From Whitmania pigra (Eukaryota > Annelida > Clitellata > Hirudinida > Haemopidae): a DNA stretch of 64,000 nt. Of this stretch, positions 54,233 to 64,000 are shown in pieces (positions within the stretch are counted from its first letter, which is position 1; each line of letters begins with the position of its first letter). The DNA lies in the NCBI GenBank assembly GCA_021613335.1, contig JAJTWR010000266.1:3970001-4034000 (forward strand). Direction: 5' to 3'. Under the pieces are notes generated by a model, which was given only the letters and a program-made list of their open reading frames with translations, had not been told where the DNA came from and did not search any database. Position numbers and translations under genes: made by a program.

Positions 54233-54765
54233 TTATACTTCAAGGTTAAAATCTCTTCTAATATCTCCTTTGTCAACCTCCACGCCATCCTTATATGAAA
54301 ATTCTATTTTAAACATTTGCCAAACAAATGACTTTTTGCCATCTCTATGCTCAAATATGCCAACTATACACTGCCTCATTCGTTTAAAATTTTTGTTTAA
54401 TAAGTTCATCGGATGTTCGTTTGTATGGTTTGCTCTCCTCGGACAAACATGATGACAGTTCTGATGTTTTTCGTTTCGTTCAAAAATTTTCATTGAAGTT
54501 CTCTATCTCTCGCATATTTTTTATCAATTTTGGTCAACGTTATATCCTCAAAGTCCATGTAATATTCCAATGTTCTTACAAATCATATATTTTAAATTAA
54601 TGGATTCATCTCGTGCGGAAATTTTATGTTGTTGAATTGCTGCATTAGTTTTTTACTTCTGAACGATTCCTTTTTTGTGAGTCGCATTAAATTGCTTCCC
54701 TCGAACAGGCAGTCGGTGCATAAAACTTCGGGAAGTCCTTTTGTACAAAAATTACAGCGATTTAA
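54233..54765 (-). pseudogene. degenerate zinc-knuckle-like coding fragment
   Basis: A 57-codon open stretch (54765-54595) reads CNFCTKGLPEVLCTDC, a C-x2-C-x8-C-x2-C pattern like a zinc knuckle or B-box. The same frame continues after two stops (YMDFEDITLTKIDKKYARDR), and another frame carries an 86-residue open stretch (54493-54233) with WQMFKIEFSYKDGVEVDKG. Its protein-like composition broken by stops and a frameshift suggests a dead gene or retrocopy, or unrecognised exons. The family is unknown. Confidence 0.3.
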
Positions 54766-55354
54766 TTATACGCGGTTATAATTGTACATAATGTGTTTTT
54801 TGTTAATTAAAAACAAATTTTGAAGCATTATTTAAAAATTTAATAATAATGTTAATAAGTAGTAATATTATTTTTTACTTTGTAATTAAAATATTTTGAA
54901 AACAAACAAAACTTATTAAACTACTACTTATTTAACATATATAAATAACATTCGTTAAAAAACGACAAAAAAAAAAGTTGTTATGGCAACAGCTTTTATC
55001 TATGTTTTTATCCGTGTTCGTCTGCTTTTGCTTCACGGGTGATATAATAATTTGATTTCCCTTTGTTTGTGTTTGCGTTGCGATAAGATGGCTTTACGCT
55101 TGGTTGCTTAATATAACCCGTGAGAATAAAGTAGGTAATTTTTAACTATATCTTTTTATTCATTTTGTTATAAGAAGCAATCATTATATTTATTTGAATC
55201 CAATAAACTTTGCTAAAACTTTTTCAAAATTCATAAAGTTCTTAACTATGAGAGAACCGTGTTTGAGAAAGTGGCAAATTTAAAATCTAATCAATTCATT
55301 ATAATTACTATCAGAATTATTTCTATTATTATCTGAATGATTTTGACAACTCAC

Positions 55355-58300
55355 TCATTCTGCGGGATGTTCTGCAACATCGTGACCTTCTTCATGACAG
55401 TACAGAGGAATCCTGTCGTCGTCCCACTTGATGGACTTTGTCGGTCTTATTTTGTCGACAGGATGAAGGAACTGAGGACCAGCGAATCTGCCCTTCTTCT
55501 CAGAGTACTCTCTCTTGTCCGTCTGTCGTTCGTACTTGCTGTACATTTCTATCTTGGCCTAGAATAACATCAGGAAGTTATAAGTAATGCTGATGTATGA
55601 GTGTGGAAATATTTGATGCCATAATTTCAAATTAACGGTGCTTTGTAGTGTTCTTTCTCAAAGGAATCACAATCATCAGGAATGTCTATATGCGAATAAT
55701 TACTGGCAATTAATATCGAGCGTTTAAAATAATATCGATAAAAATTATTATTAACTGAAGAAATTATCGATTCTCTGAATGTGTTCCTGTTAGAGACACG
55801 ACAGTTGTAAGAACCTTATATTTTTTTCTAGTTATCTGAAAAACTACTACACATGTTTGCTCAAAGTTTAATTCCGGTTTTTTGCTTAAATTATAACATT
55901 TATTTATGCAAAGCGAAATTAAATCTTCCCATAACTAACGAACTAATCGAACCACAGCATAGTATTGAATAGCGCGAATATTACACGTGATAACAAAGTT
56001 ATGATTAACAAACGTGAGTGTCTCATCGTAAAAGCAGACGCCGCATGCTTTATAAATTACAAATAATAATAACTCAGAATAACTGAATGATGGTATTTTA
56101 AAACTCACTGGTGTTCCAGCGAATTTAGCTTGGATTAAATCCATCCTGAAGATAATAATCAACAGTCATATGCATTGTAATATCTTGTGGAATTAAATTA
56201 ACTGTACATTAATTATAAATATGCTCGTAATTGGAAATTTAGTTGTTACATCTGTGAAAATATTAAATCTCAAAAGCTTACTCTTCTCCTTGTTGAACTC
56301 TCTTGAGACCACCTTTCCTGTACAAACATTGGGTTATTTTGATACATAACTGATGCATAAATGAAATAGGTAAGTACATGTCCTACGAATGTTGAACAAA
56401 ATAACATTTACCCACCCGACTTTGTTGGCCTGTCTTGCCTTTTCTGCTAACTCCATCATCTGATTAATACTTAATAGATTAAGCTTCTTGTGAATGAGCA
56501 TAAATGTCGAATATTTGAGAACATTGTGACTTAATAATATATCTAAAAGAACTAAATATAATTTGTAGAATTTGAATATCGACTCACATCAACTTGCTGA
56601 GTCTTAAAGCGTTTCTCCAAGTCAAATTTTTCCCCCTCCAACTTATAAATGATTTTCAAAAGGTCCTTGGCTTTGTCTTTGAGCTTTGAACTGTCAAAAC
56701 CTGATATTTCCAGGGGTTGAACTCTCTGATTGAGGATTGCTTTTTTCTCTGCCTCCAACTGTTCCTTGGATTTTTTGTCTTTCATTTCCTGAAAATGAGT
56801 TCATTGCCATTTATAATGTAATCAGATAATAATAATAATAATGATGGTGACTGTGATGATTACAATATCGATGATTTACAATTAATATCGTGTATATTTC
56901 GCTATTCTATTTAGTTTTAAATATGCATTAAATGTTTGATAATGGATCCACAGTGGTCGTAAAACTGCTTACTGCGTGTTCCTGTGGAGTTGGTATCATC
57001 GTTGAATCATCGATTTCAAACCGTTCGAGGAATTTCATGTGGGAAAATACAACTTATTTAAGTCTTTATGTGACTCTATGTAAAGATTCTTCGTTGTGAA
57101 TGTATATGTTAAACGAGGAATAATTGTAATTAATATTATTATTTTTATTTACAAACTTTAGCTTCTGCAGCCTCCTTCTTTTTGATGACAAAGTTTGGAC
57201 CTTGTTGATTTTTCATCTTCTCATACTCAGCCTGTTTCTTGGCCCTCTCGCTGCGATGCATGATCTCATCTTCCTCTTTCTTCTTCTTCTTTTCTTCCTA
57301 AAAACATAATTATCTAATTATTTAATTGATTGCCTCATAATATGATTTCTTTTGGAGAAGTCGTGCGCATGTCGATGTTAAATTGGAGCATCTGTTTTCT
57401 AAAACGAGAAACATCAGTGGTCTTCCATCAGCATTAAGAAATAATTTCAAGTTCATGTCACGAAATCATTGGTAACAAGCTCGCATCAAACGATACATCC
57501 TGGAGTCTACCTCCATTGCGAGCTTCATCATCACCATCATCATCGTCATCATGACCATCAGTACCATTACCACCATCATTACCACCATTATCACCATCAT
57601 CATCATCATTTTCATTATCTCCAACCTCTAAGGTTTTCCGTCTTTCTTCCTCAGCTGCTCTCTCAGCCGCAAGTCTTTTTTCTTCAATATCTCTTTGTTT
57701 TTTTCGTTTTTCCTGTGGTTATTTGATATAAATATAAATATTCAAACTATTTAATAGCGTTATTAGCACATTTAAATACATTCAGATAAGTACGTTTAGT
57801 GCATGTCTGAAAAGTTTTATAATCTTTTCATATAGATTTCTATGTTTTGGGCTGATCCACTTTTTCTGAGGTTTGGTGAGTGAATGAGTGCCTTGAAAGA
57901 TGGATTACCATGTTATTAAAGATGGCAACTCCAACTTTGCAATAAACATCAAAAGCTGAGGTGAGACGTGGTACTTCTTTCGCTTACAGCTACAGTTTAT
58001 CAATCCATCAATTCTTTTTTCTTTTAATTACTTTCAAGAAACATTTTCCAGAGGAAATTGTATTGGATTGCATTCTAAAGTTAAACCTAGAGCCATATTA
58101 ATGTGTCGACAAGATAGTTCATTATATTATGGGGAAAGTTTCCTTGCCCAATGTTTGTTGATTAATTAATTAGTTTTATTCGACATCTCCCTGCTGGAGT
58201 CTAAAGATGCACTCGCCTGTTCAATTAATCTGACGAAGCAACGATTGAGAAGCTCAAAGCACGTTTGGTTTGGTCTGTTCTATTCATCATTATCGTCATC

Positions 58301-59232
58301 ATCATCATCACCTTCACATTCCACAACTTCCACCGAAGCAACTAATCTTTAACTACTCAAACTAACCAACGTTATAAACGAATATCGAAATAGTTATGTT
58401 TTAGTTATAGGAATGATAATGATATCGATGCGAAAAGAGTCAGCAAATAAGCGACGATGGATAATCAAGTAGTTGGTGATGGTGGTCACGATGATGGAAA
58501 GTGTTTGAACCTTACTTACCGCTCTAGCTCTGAGTTCTTGGATCTCTTCCTCCATCTTATCTCTGTCCTTGCGGTTTGATTCCAGCAGCTCTACGGAAGC
58601 CTCGTCTAAACCTTTCGTCTTCGGCATTGAGCTCGTTTTCTTAGTTATTATATTTGTTGTTACCAAAACAAACTTTTTGAAAAATCTTAATAACTTCCAA
58701 CAACATTGCAGTTTGATATTGTGTTACACAAGAACGATTCTATCTTCATAGTTTTAATTCACGTTAGGTTGGCATTTACGTTGGCAAAAAACGATGGAAG
58801 GACAGTTTAGGCATTAATTGCCGTCAATTGATTACTTTCAAGAAGTTATTTATTTTTTATTCGGGTTATGTAAGACGATGTAATGAAATATTTAATTACG
58901 TCGGGAGTATAATCACATAAAATGTATTACAATTTTCTGTTAAGAAATGAAATAAAAGACATTCCGTAACTGACTTTGGGTTGAGATTTTGGCTTCCTGA
59001 AATATCAAATGAAATGTTCGTTTTGCTGACGATGAACATGCACAAAAGGCAAGAGAACTTACACTTCTTCTATTTCACTTCTACAAATACAAAAATATAT
59101 TTTATTATAATTTATCTATTTGCTTATTTGTTTTTAAAATTTTTATATATAATATGTACGTTATATCCAAATATTTTCATCATCTCAGAAACATCTCTAA
59201 TATACTTACCCAGAGGATTCGTCGTCTGACAT
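55355..59232 (-). CDS. TNNT: troponin T
   Basis: Tropomyosin-binding subunit of the thin-filament troponin complex in striated muscle. Coding exons: 59232-59210, 59069-59063 (7-nt microexon), 58639-58520, 57712-57626, 57297-57157, 56788-56588, 56459-56416, 56317-56282, 56145-56109, 55558-55355; about 299 residues. MSDDESS starts the protein. A charged coiled-coil region follows (RKDRDKMEEEIQEL, EEKRLAAERAAEEERR, EEKKKKKEDEI), then NFVIKKKEA, KSKEQLEAEKKAIL, LKDKAKDLLKIIYKLEGEKF and FDLEKRF, the troponin I/C-interacting coiled coil. YSKYERQTDKREYSEKK is the conserved invertebrate C-terminal motif. The last about 45 residues, ending HDVAEHPAE, are unlike vertebrate TnT. The microexon and N-terminal splicing are uncertain; a 9-nt exon (EHA) at 56973-56981 is possible. 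Confidence 0.92.
57520..57615. repeat. CAT/CAC-type trinucleotide microsatellite
   Basis: An imperfect run of CATC, ACC and ATT words immediately left of the donor of the troponin T exon 57626-57712. The histidine-rich + strand frame here is a by-product of the repeat. Confidence 0.85.
57713..58519 (-). other. 0.8-kb troponin T intron
   Basis: AT-rich, with a short CAT-type run at about 58288-58312. Alternative troponin T exons are often placed in this part of the gene, but none was recognised here. Confidence 0.5.
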
Positions 59233-59397
59233 GTTGGAAGGCAGGAGCTGCAAAAACAAAAACTTAAAAAACTTAGAAGGTATTTCTTAGAACTTATTAA
59301 TCGTAATAGGTTTACAAGTTATGCAACTGCTATAGCGTTATCTAGGGTTACGATCCGCATTTGATATCTGTTCGTGTTGCCCAACGGATCAGTGTTA
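59233..59397. other. troponin T 5' UTR / upstream region
   Basis: The acceptor TTTTTGCAG (- strand) just right of 59245 shows that the first coding exon is preceded by a 5' UTR intron, so the promoter lies farther right, under or beyond the candidate + strand gene at 59398-60191. Confidence 0.5.
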
Positions 59398-60191
59398 ATG
59401 CCCAAGAAAAGAAGGAATGAGGTAAGTACCGAGTAAAGATCGGACGATGATCAAAGAGGTGATGCAGAACTGAGCAACTGGAGGATTGGTGGAAAGCGTT
59501 GTTAAAATAGAAGCCGACGTGCAGAGTGAGATGCTGACGCCGAGATGAATGCTGGAAGAGGGTCGAACGATACGCGAAGGAGCAGATGGCTAGAAATTCC
59601 AAACCATGGGATGTTATCCTCGTTGCTCTTCAGTTTAAACTTCATCGGAGAGTCATTTCAATCATTGTATGACAGAGGTTTTTTTTTTGTCTTTGTGTTG
59701 GGCGTTTTGTTGATAATATTACGCATTATTACGCAATTGGTTGAAATATGAAACATCAGATTTTAGCTAAACACTATAAATTCATACAACACTCGTTCTC
59801 TTTACTTCAACGAAAAACAAGCTTAATTACCTTAAAAAAGCGCAAGCGTTGCTCGAGCGTAGCGGTAACACAAACCCAAACAAGCGTTTCGGAGGAAAGT
59901 TTTATCATGAAAAGAATTCGACAACTTTCGATTCCCACTGCGTGGGTTTGTGACTTCATTGGCAACAATTCTTAATATTACTGAACGACTTAAAATTTGC
60001 TTTCTTATGCTTAGTATTCTAACAGACCCTGTTAGGTCAAAGTTTTTTCTGTTTCTAGAGCAATAAATCCATCCCAGTTCGCCAACCTTCTACCACCTGA
60101 GCTGAAGAAGCTTTTCCATAATCAAGTTTTCCAGCTGGCCTACCACTTCGCACATTCCGTTGATGGAAGCCACGAATCTTTTGTGGAATGA
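59398..60191 (+). CDS. candidate small multi-exon gene, product unknown
   Basis: Three pieces fit together tentatively. An ATG exon at 59398-59421 (MPKKRRNE) ends in a perfect GTAAGT donor. An open stretch at about 59893-59953 reads FGGKFYHEKNSTTFDSHCV before GTTTGT. A 44-codon stretch at 60061-60191 reads NPSQFANLLPPELKKLF and LAYHFAHSVDGSHESFVE, then TGA, and follows a strong pyrimidine-rich acceptor (TTTTTTCTGTTTCTAG, AG). The first acceptor of the middle exon is weak, so the model may be wrong. I do not recognise the protein. The last exon is the best-supported part. Confidence 0.3.
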
Positions 60192-60462
60192 TTCCATTGT
60201 TTAGCATTTTATTGCTAAACATATTACCTGAACCATGGTACTTTACGATTATGTAAGCAGTTTATAAGGCAATTTATACCTGTTTTATTTGCACTAAAAA
60301 TATCGGGAGATGATGATGCTAAAAGAATTAACAATTTGATGAAAACGAAACAGTCGAACGATTATGATGGCAATTTTGTTTTATTTCGGCGATTAAAACT
60401 CCTCTAATAAATTGTAAGATTAGAAATTGCCAGATGTTGTTTCCGCTTTGGTTTATTGAGGT

Positions 60463-61875
60463 TTAAAAAACTGCTGATATCAATTTTCTTTTAAATCCAT
60501 CCACCACGGATTCTGAAATATATTTTAATTAATTAACATTCATACAATCGTTATAAATATATAATGAACTTTTCTAAATGTTGAATAACAATTTTTTGCG
60601 TTTCGGAGTTGATAAAGAAAACATAATCGTAATTACTGCTGAACTCGGGTCTTTGATCCATAAAATTTATTGTAAAATCGTCTGCTCCAGTTATAATGAA
60701 CCTGGTCCTAAAAGCATCGATAACTGCTCCCATGCAGAAGTCCTGAGGTCCATAGTAAATCGGTTTATCGGGGCTGCTACCTGGTTTGGCAATTCTTGTC
60801 CTTTCCAAATATTTTCCACCAATGAGACCGGAGTTTTTCGTCTTTGGCTCATAAATCGATATCATGTCGTCTCCCAGTCTGTAGGATATCACAAAGCGGC
60901 GAGATTTGTTTTCTTGATTGATGGTGTCCTGAATAAATTTAGGGTTAAAGGATGATGACATCATTGCTGTTGTTGTCATTAGTGTCATTTCGTGTCTTTT
61001 TGCGACTCACCATGATAGCTTCGAATCTGAGAACGATTTTGTCGTACTCCATCATTTTAATATAATCCTTCTTGGGTGGTTCGGGAATGAGCTGCTCACA
61101 TGATCTCAAACTATCCTCGATGGTGCCGAAACCACCATACTCCTGCAGAGGTAAAACATTTTCTTAGATGACATTAAATATAGATTATCCAGGTGTAACA
61201 TTTGACAACAAGAATTCAATTAATGATGGGTCGCAGCTGATTAAATTGATTTTATGAACTCACTGGAACATCCTTTTTTAATTCAAAGCTTGCCTGGAGA
61301 AATAATATGATAATGTATTAAATACATTTTTGATTAGAATAATATTATTTGTCATGAGCAAATATGAATGAGCTTTACAAAAAATTATTATTATTTTATT
61401 TGCATAATGATAATGCATAAATAACGTGGAATATAATAAATTTTTATTAATAAATACTTCTCGGCATTTCGCGTCTTCCGCGGATACTGGTTTGAAGTCC
61501 GTGATGCCGTAATTTTGCCAATAAAAGGCTTTGGTGAAGTCATCGCAGTCGCAGATGAGAAACGGTCTGTTGTAAAGAAGAATGGTTTTTCCCAGCGCGA
61601 AATCCCTGGGACTGTAACACTGTCCCAATTCTTTATCGCTAACTTCCAGAACGATGGATGGAAAATCCGGATCAAGTGATGACTTTTTCGGAATCTTTCT
61701 GCGTGAGATGAGAACCGGAAAAAGATCCCTTCCATTGTTTCTTTTGTGAATCTCTTTCACTTCGATTGTGTCGTCCACCAGGTAGTACTGAGGTAGTCAT
61801 GTTAAATATGTTAATCAATTCATACATTCATTTTGCTATTTAATGTTATTATGATGATGACGACGACGACGACGA

Positions 61876-61909
<34 letters not shown>

Positions 61910-64000
61910 GATGATGATGATGATGATGATGACGACGACGATTATTATTATTATTATTATTATTATTTCAATTTACACATTGCATCTGTTCGATACGAGT
62001 CGATAATATAGATAAGAATTTTGTTTTCTTTACGTGAAGAACAAACTCTCTCTTCTCTCCGTGCGGCTCGTTCCTGTAGTCCCAAATGCAGTTGAATCGA
62101 AGCACTTTTCCGTCCATTTCCAGAAACTTTCTCAATTTATCGGTTGAGCTTGGAGAATCCACGACCGACTTAAGCTTGGAGGCATCCTTTTGGATCTTTT
62201 GGAGGGTGTGTGGGTCCTGAGGATGTTCTTCTGCCGGCTGAACCTCAATTCCTTCGCTTCTCAGGTATTCCTGTCAATGATGGTAAACATTAATTACATT
62301 GGTGATAATAGCAATGGATGATAGTAATGGTAAGAAGAGGTTTCTTGTGATAAACGAGAAACGTCATTAGCATTCAACAACGGCAATGATGATGGCGTTT
62401 TCATCATTTAAATTATTTCTGAGAATGGAAGGGCGAAAAATTTTTATTGGTTGCATGGTAATATTTTGTCTGCTTGTCTTGGCAGTTTCCTAATTTCAAA
62501 AGTTAAGATATGTTTCATGTCTTAACCTTGAAAAAATCAGCAGCTGCCACCCTTCAAATGACTTTTGAGTTGATTTGCAAATGATTTAGTTTTTTGATAA
62601 TTTAAAAAGAAGATCATTTTATCTTTGTCTCCAAAAAGTTAACTACATTCTTTAGAAGATTTTCTGCAAACATTCTGATGTATGAATATACACTGTTCGA
62701 CTTCATTTCCTGGGATTTGAAAGTTAACACCACATGTATCTGATTTGTTCTCACATAAATAACATCAAAGAACTGATCGAATGCCGTATAAATCATAAAA
62801 AATTATTGCTAAAGTCATATTTAACTTCATGCAATGTTTTACTCCCTGAAACATCCAGGATCCAAGTGATTATAGGAATGCAAATTCAAAAAGTTTATAA
62901 AGTTGGAATATTTTGTGCGATTCCTGATTTACAATCCTTATTTCTGAATTTCTGAATTTCTGAATATTTTAATTAAATAATGTTAATATTAGTCTCACCG
63001 CTGTCCATTCATCGCATTCGTAAATGTGGAAGATCCTTCCATAGCAAGAGATGTTCTTCCCAACGTTGAAATCTTTCCAAGTGTAACATTCTCCGGCTTC
63101 GTTCTTTGGAATCTTTTGCCTTCTCACCAGCTTGCCTGTTATGAGTAATACTAACCAATTAGTAAACTAGTAAAATAATAGCAATATTAGAAATGTAGTG
63201 TACATTGAAGAATAATTGATTAAACAACTGAAGTTACTAAGGAAACAAGAGAGCAAATTTGTGTTTACTTCGGACAACCAAAGCTGTGCAAACAATATGA
63301 AAAGAAATGCGTCGGTTTACCTTATAGCTGTTGATGCAGCCTTTATGGCTGTATTTTAATCCATTTATCACCTTATTCGTATTATTTAAGATTATATGAT
63401 TTTTCAATGTAGTCTCTAAACCTATATTAATCTAGTATAATGTATTAGTTTTTAAGTTTCCAATTATTGGGGTAGATTAATATTAAATGTAACAGTAAAC
63501 TTTGTCGCCTGACTGCGCATCCAAACCTTGAGGTAATCCACTGTTCTCAACGACTGGTTCTATGACTGCTACCGTATCGTCTTCGAGGTGATAGAAGATG
63601 TTCACCAGTCTCACCCTGTAGTTTTCTGCCTGAGATTCGCGAATGGTTTCTTTAAACCAGCCTTTAAATCTCAGTACCTGTGGATGGTAAATCCGTTTTA
63701 ATAATTATTATTAGCGCCTCGAATCTCAATTCTCAAAATCTCGAGTCTCAAAAATAAATGCAGGAATAAAAGTATTAGATGTAAAAAAGTACATCCTTAT
63801 CTAGAATAGTTTAATGAAGTTAAGTTAGTTGCAGCTTTGCTTTACTAGTTCTAGTCCGCTGTGGTAATGGAAAGGTTAATAATTAAAGTTTAAAAGTTCT
63901 CGCCTTTTTGTCCAATGCCACAAACGAAGGTACGAATGGTTCAGGGGCTGCTGGTCTGGATTGACCATAGTAAAGTTGAGGATTGTAAGACTCGACATCA
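60463..64000 (-). CDS. EFHC1: EF-hand domain-containing protein 1-like (DM10 / RIB72 family), 5' end outside window
   Basis: Microtubule inner protein of ciliary doublets; the family has three DM10 domains. Exons in the window: 64000-63904 (partial), 63677-63527, 63135-62999, 62270-62034, 61787-61458, 61293-61264, 61142-61011, 60928-60637, 60512-60463; about 484 residues visible, phases consistent. DM10-1: VLRFKGWFKET, FYHLEDDTVAVIEPVVENSG. DM10-2: VLRFNCIWDY, YYLVDDTIEVKEIHKRNNGRD, FLICDCDDFTKAFY, YGITDF. DM10-3: IVLRFEAIM, DDMISIYEPKTKNSG, IGGKYLERTRIAKP, YYGPQDFCMGAVI. The last exon (KSVVDGFKRKLISAVF, TAA at 60465-60463) is followed at once by AATAAA on the - strand, so the protein ends without the C-terminal EF-hand region of human EFHC1/2. 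The donor at 63903 is GC. EFHC2 is an alternative paralogue assignment. Confidence 0.92.
61851..61968. repeat. compound GAT/GAC/GGT/ATT microsatellite
   Basis: Blocks run GAT, GAC, GAT, GGT, GAT, GAC, ATT over about 118 bases within the 246-base EFHC intron 61788-62033, ending about 65 bases from the exon donor. Confidence 0.95.

Larger units (their letters stand above)
52426..55354. other. intergenic region between ACOT9 and troponin T
   Basis: About 2.9 kb, very AT-rich. It holds two SINE copies in inverted orientation (53051-53220 and 53274-53428), a C-run/A-run at about 53627-53650, a zinc-knuckle-like degenerate coding fragment (54233-54765) and the troponin T 3' UTR. No intact gene was recognised. 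Confidence 0.6.

Noticed and set aside
57469..57726. Histidine-rich + strand protein
   Set aside because: It is produced by the CAT/CAC microsatellite next to, and antisense to, a troponin T exon.
59398..59421. MPKKRRNE as the first exon of ribosomal protein S26 (MTKKRRN...)
   Set aside because: The next residues of S26 (a Gly/Lys/His-rich stretch and CTNCARC) are nowhere downstream, so the resemblance is only to a short basic start.
60059..60191. Reading this segment on the - strand as an EF-hand exon of the EFHC gene
   Set aside because: No calcium-binding loop pattern in any - frame and no good - strand acceptor, while the EFHC gene already ends with a stop and AATAAA at about 60453-60465.

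Overview
The window is nuclear DNA of an invertebrate animal. It is AT-rich, its genes are cut into many small exons, and it carries SINE, MITE and microsatellite repeats. Troponin T together with a full-length basement-membrane collagen IV chain points to a bilaterian. Divergence from the human proteins and the repeat content would fit a lophotrochozoan, but that is a guess. No bacterial, viral or organellar gene was seen.

Eight protein-coding genes could be assembled exon by exon, with reading phase conserved across every splice junction. From left to right: (1) SLC35B1-type ER nucleotide-sugar/ATP transporter, + strand, 2397-8912, 7 exons. (2) NELF-B, + strand, 9988-13427, 10 exons. (3) A collagen IV alpha chain, - strand, 31718 down to about 13909/13973, 38-39 exons. 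(4) PCYT1, CTP:phosphocholine cytidylyltransferase, - strand, 39983-34776, 7 exons. (5) POLA1, DNA polymerase alpha catalytic subunit, + strand, 41561-49131, 15 exons. (6) ACOT9, mitochondrial acyl-CoA thioesterase, - strand, 51997-49486, 13 coding exons. (7) Troponin T, - strand, 59232-55355, about 10 exons. (8) The 3' three quarters of an EFHC1/RIB72-type DM10 protein, - strand, entering at 64000 and ending at 60463.

The genes have unrelated functions (secretory transport, transcription pausing, basement membrane, phospholipid synthesis, DNA replication, acyl-CoA metabolism, muscle, cilia). Nothing suggests an operon or a cluster. Two gene pairs are tail-to-tail with very short or overlapping 3' ends (NELF-B/COL4 and POLA1/ACOT9), and PCYT1/POLA1 are divergent.

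Accessory content: a tRNA-derived SINE family (four copies or fragments), two other tRNA-like fragments, a 623-bp pogo/Tigger-type MITE with TA target duplication inside a collagen intron, a decayed Tigger-like transposase in another collagen intron, tandem repeats and compound microsatellites. Points deserving a second look are two alternative collagen C-termini, an EFHC protein without its EF-hand, a PCYT1 membrane-binding helix two 11-mers short, three GC-AG introns, and an unidentified candidate + strand gene at 59398-60191. I found no convincing wholly new multi-gene system.
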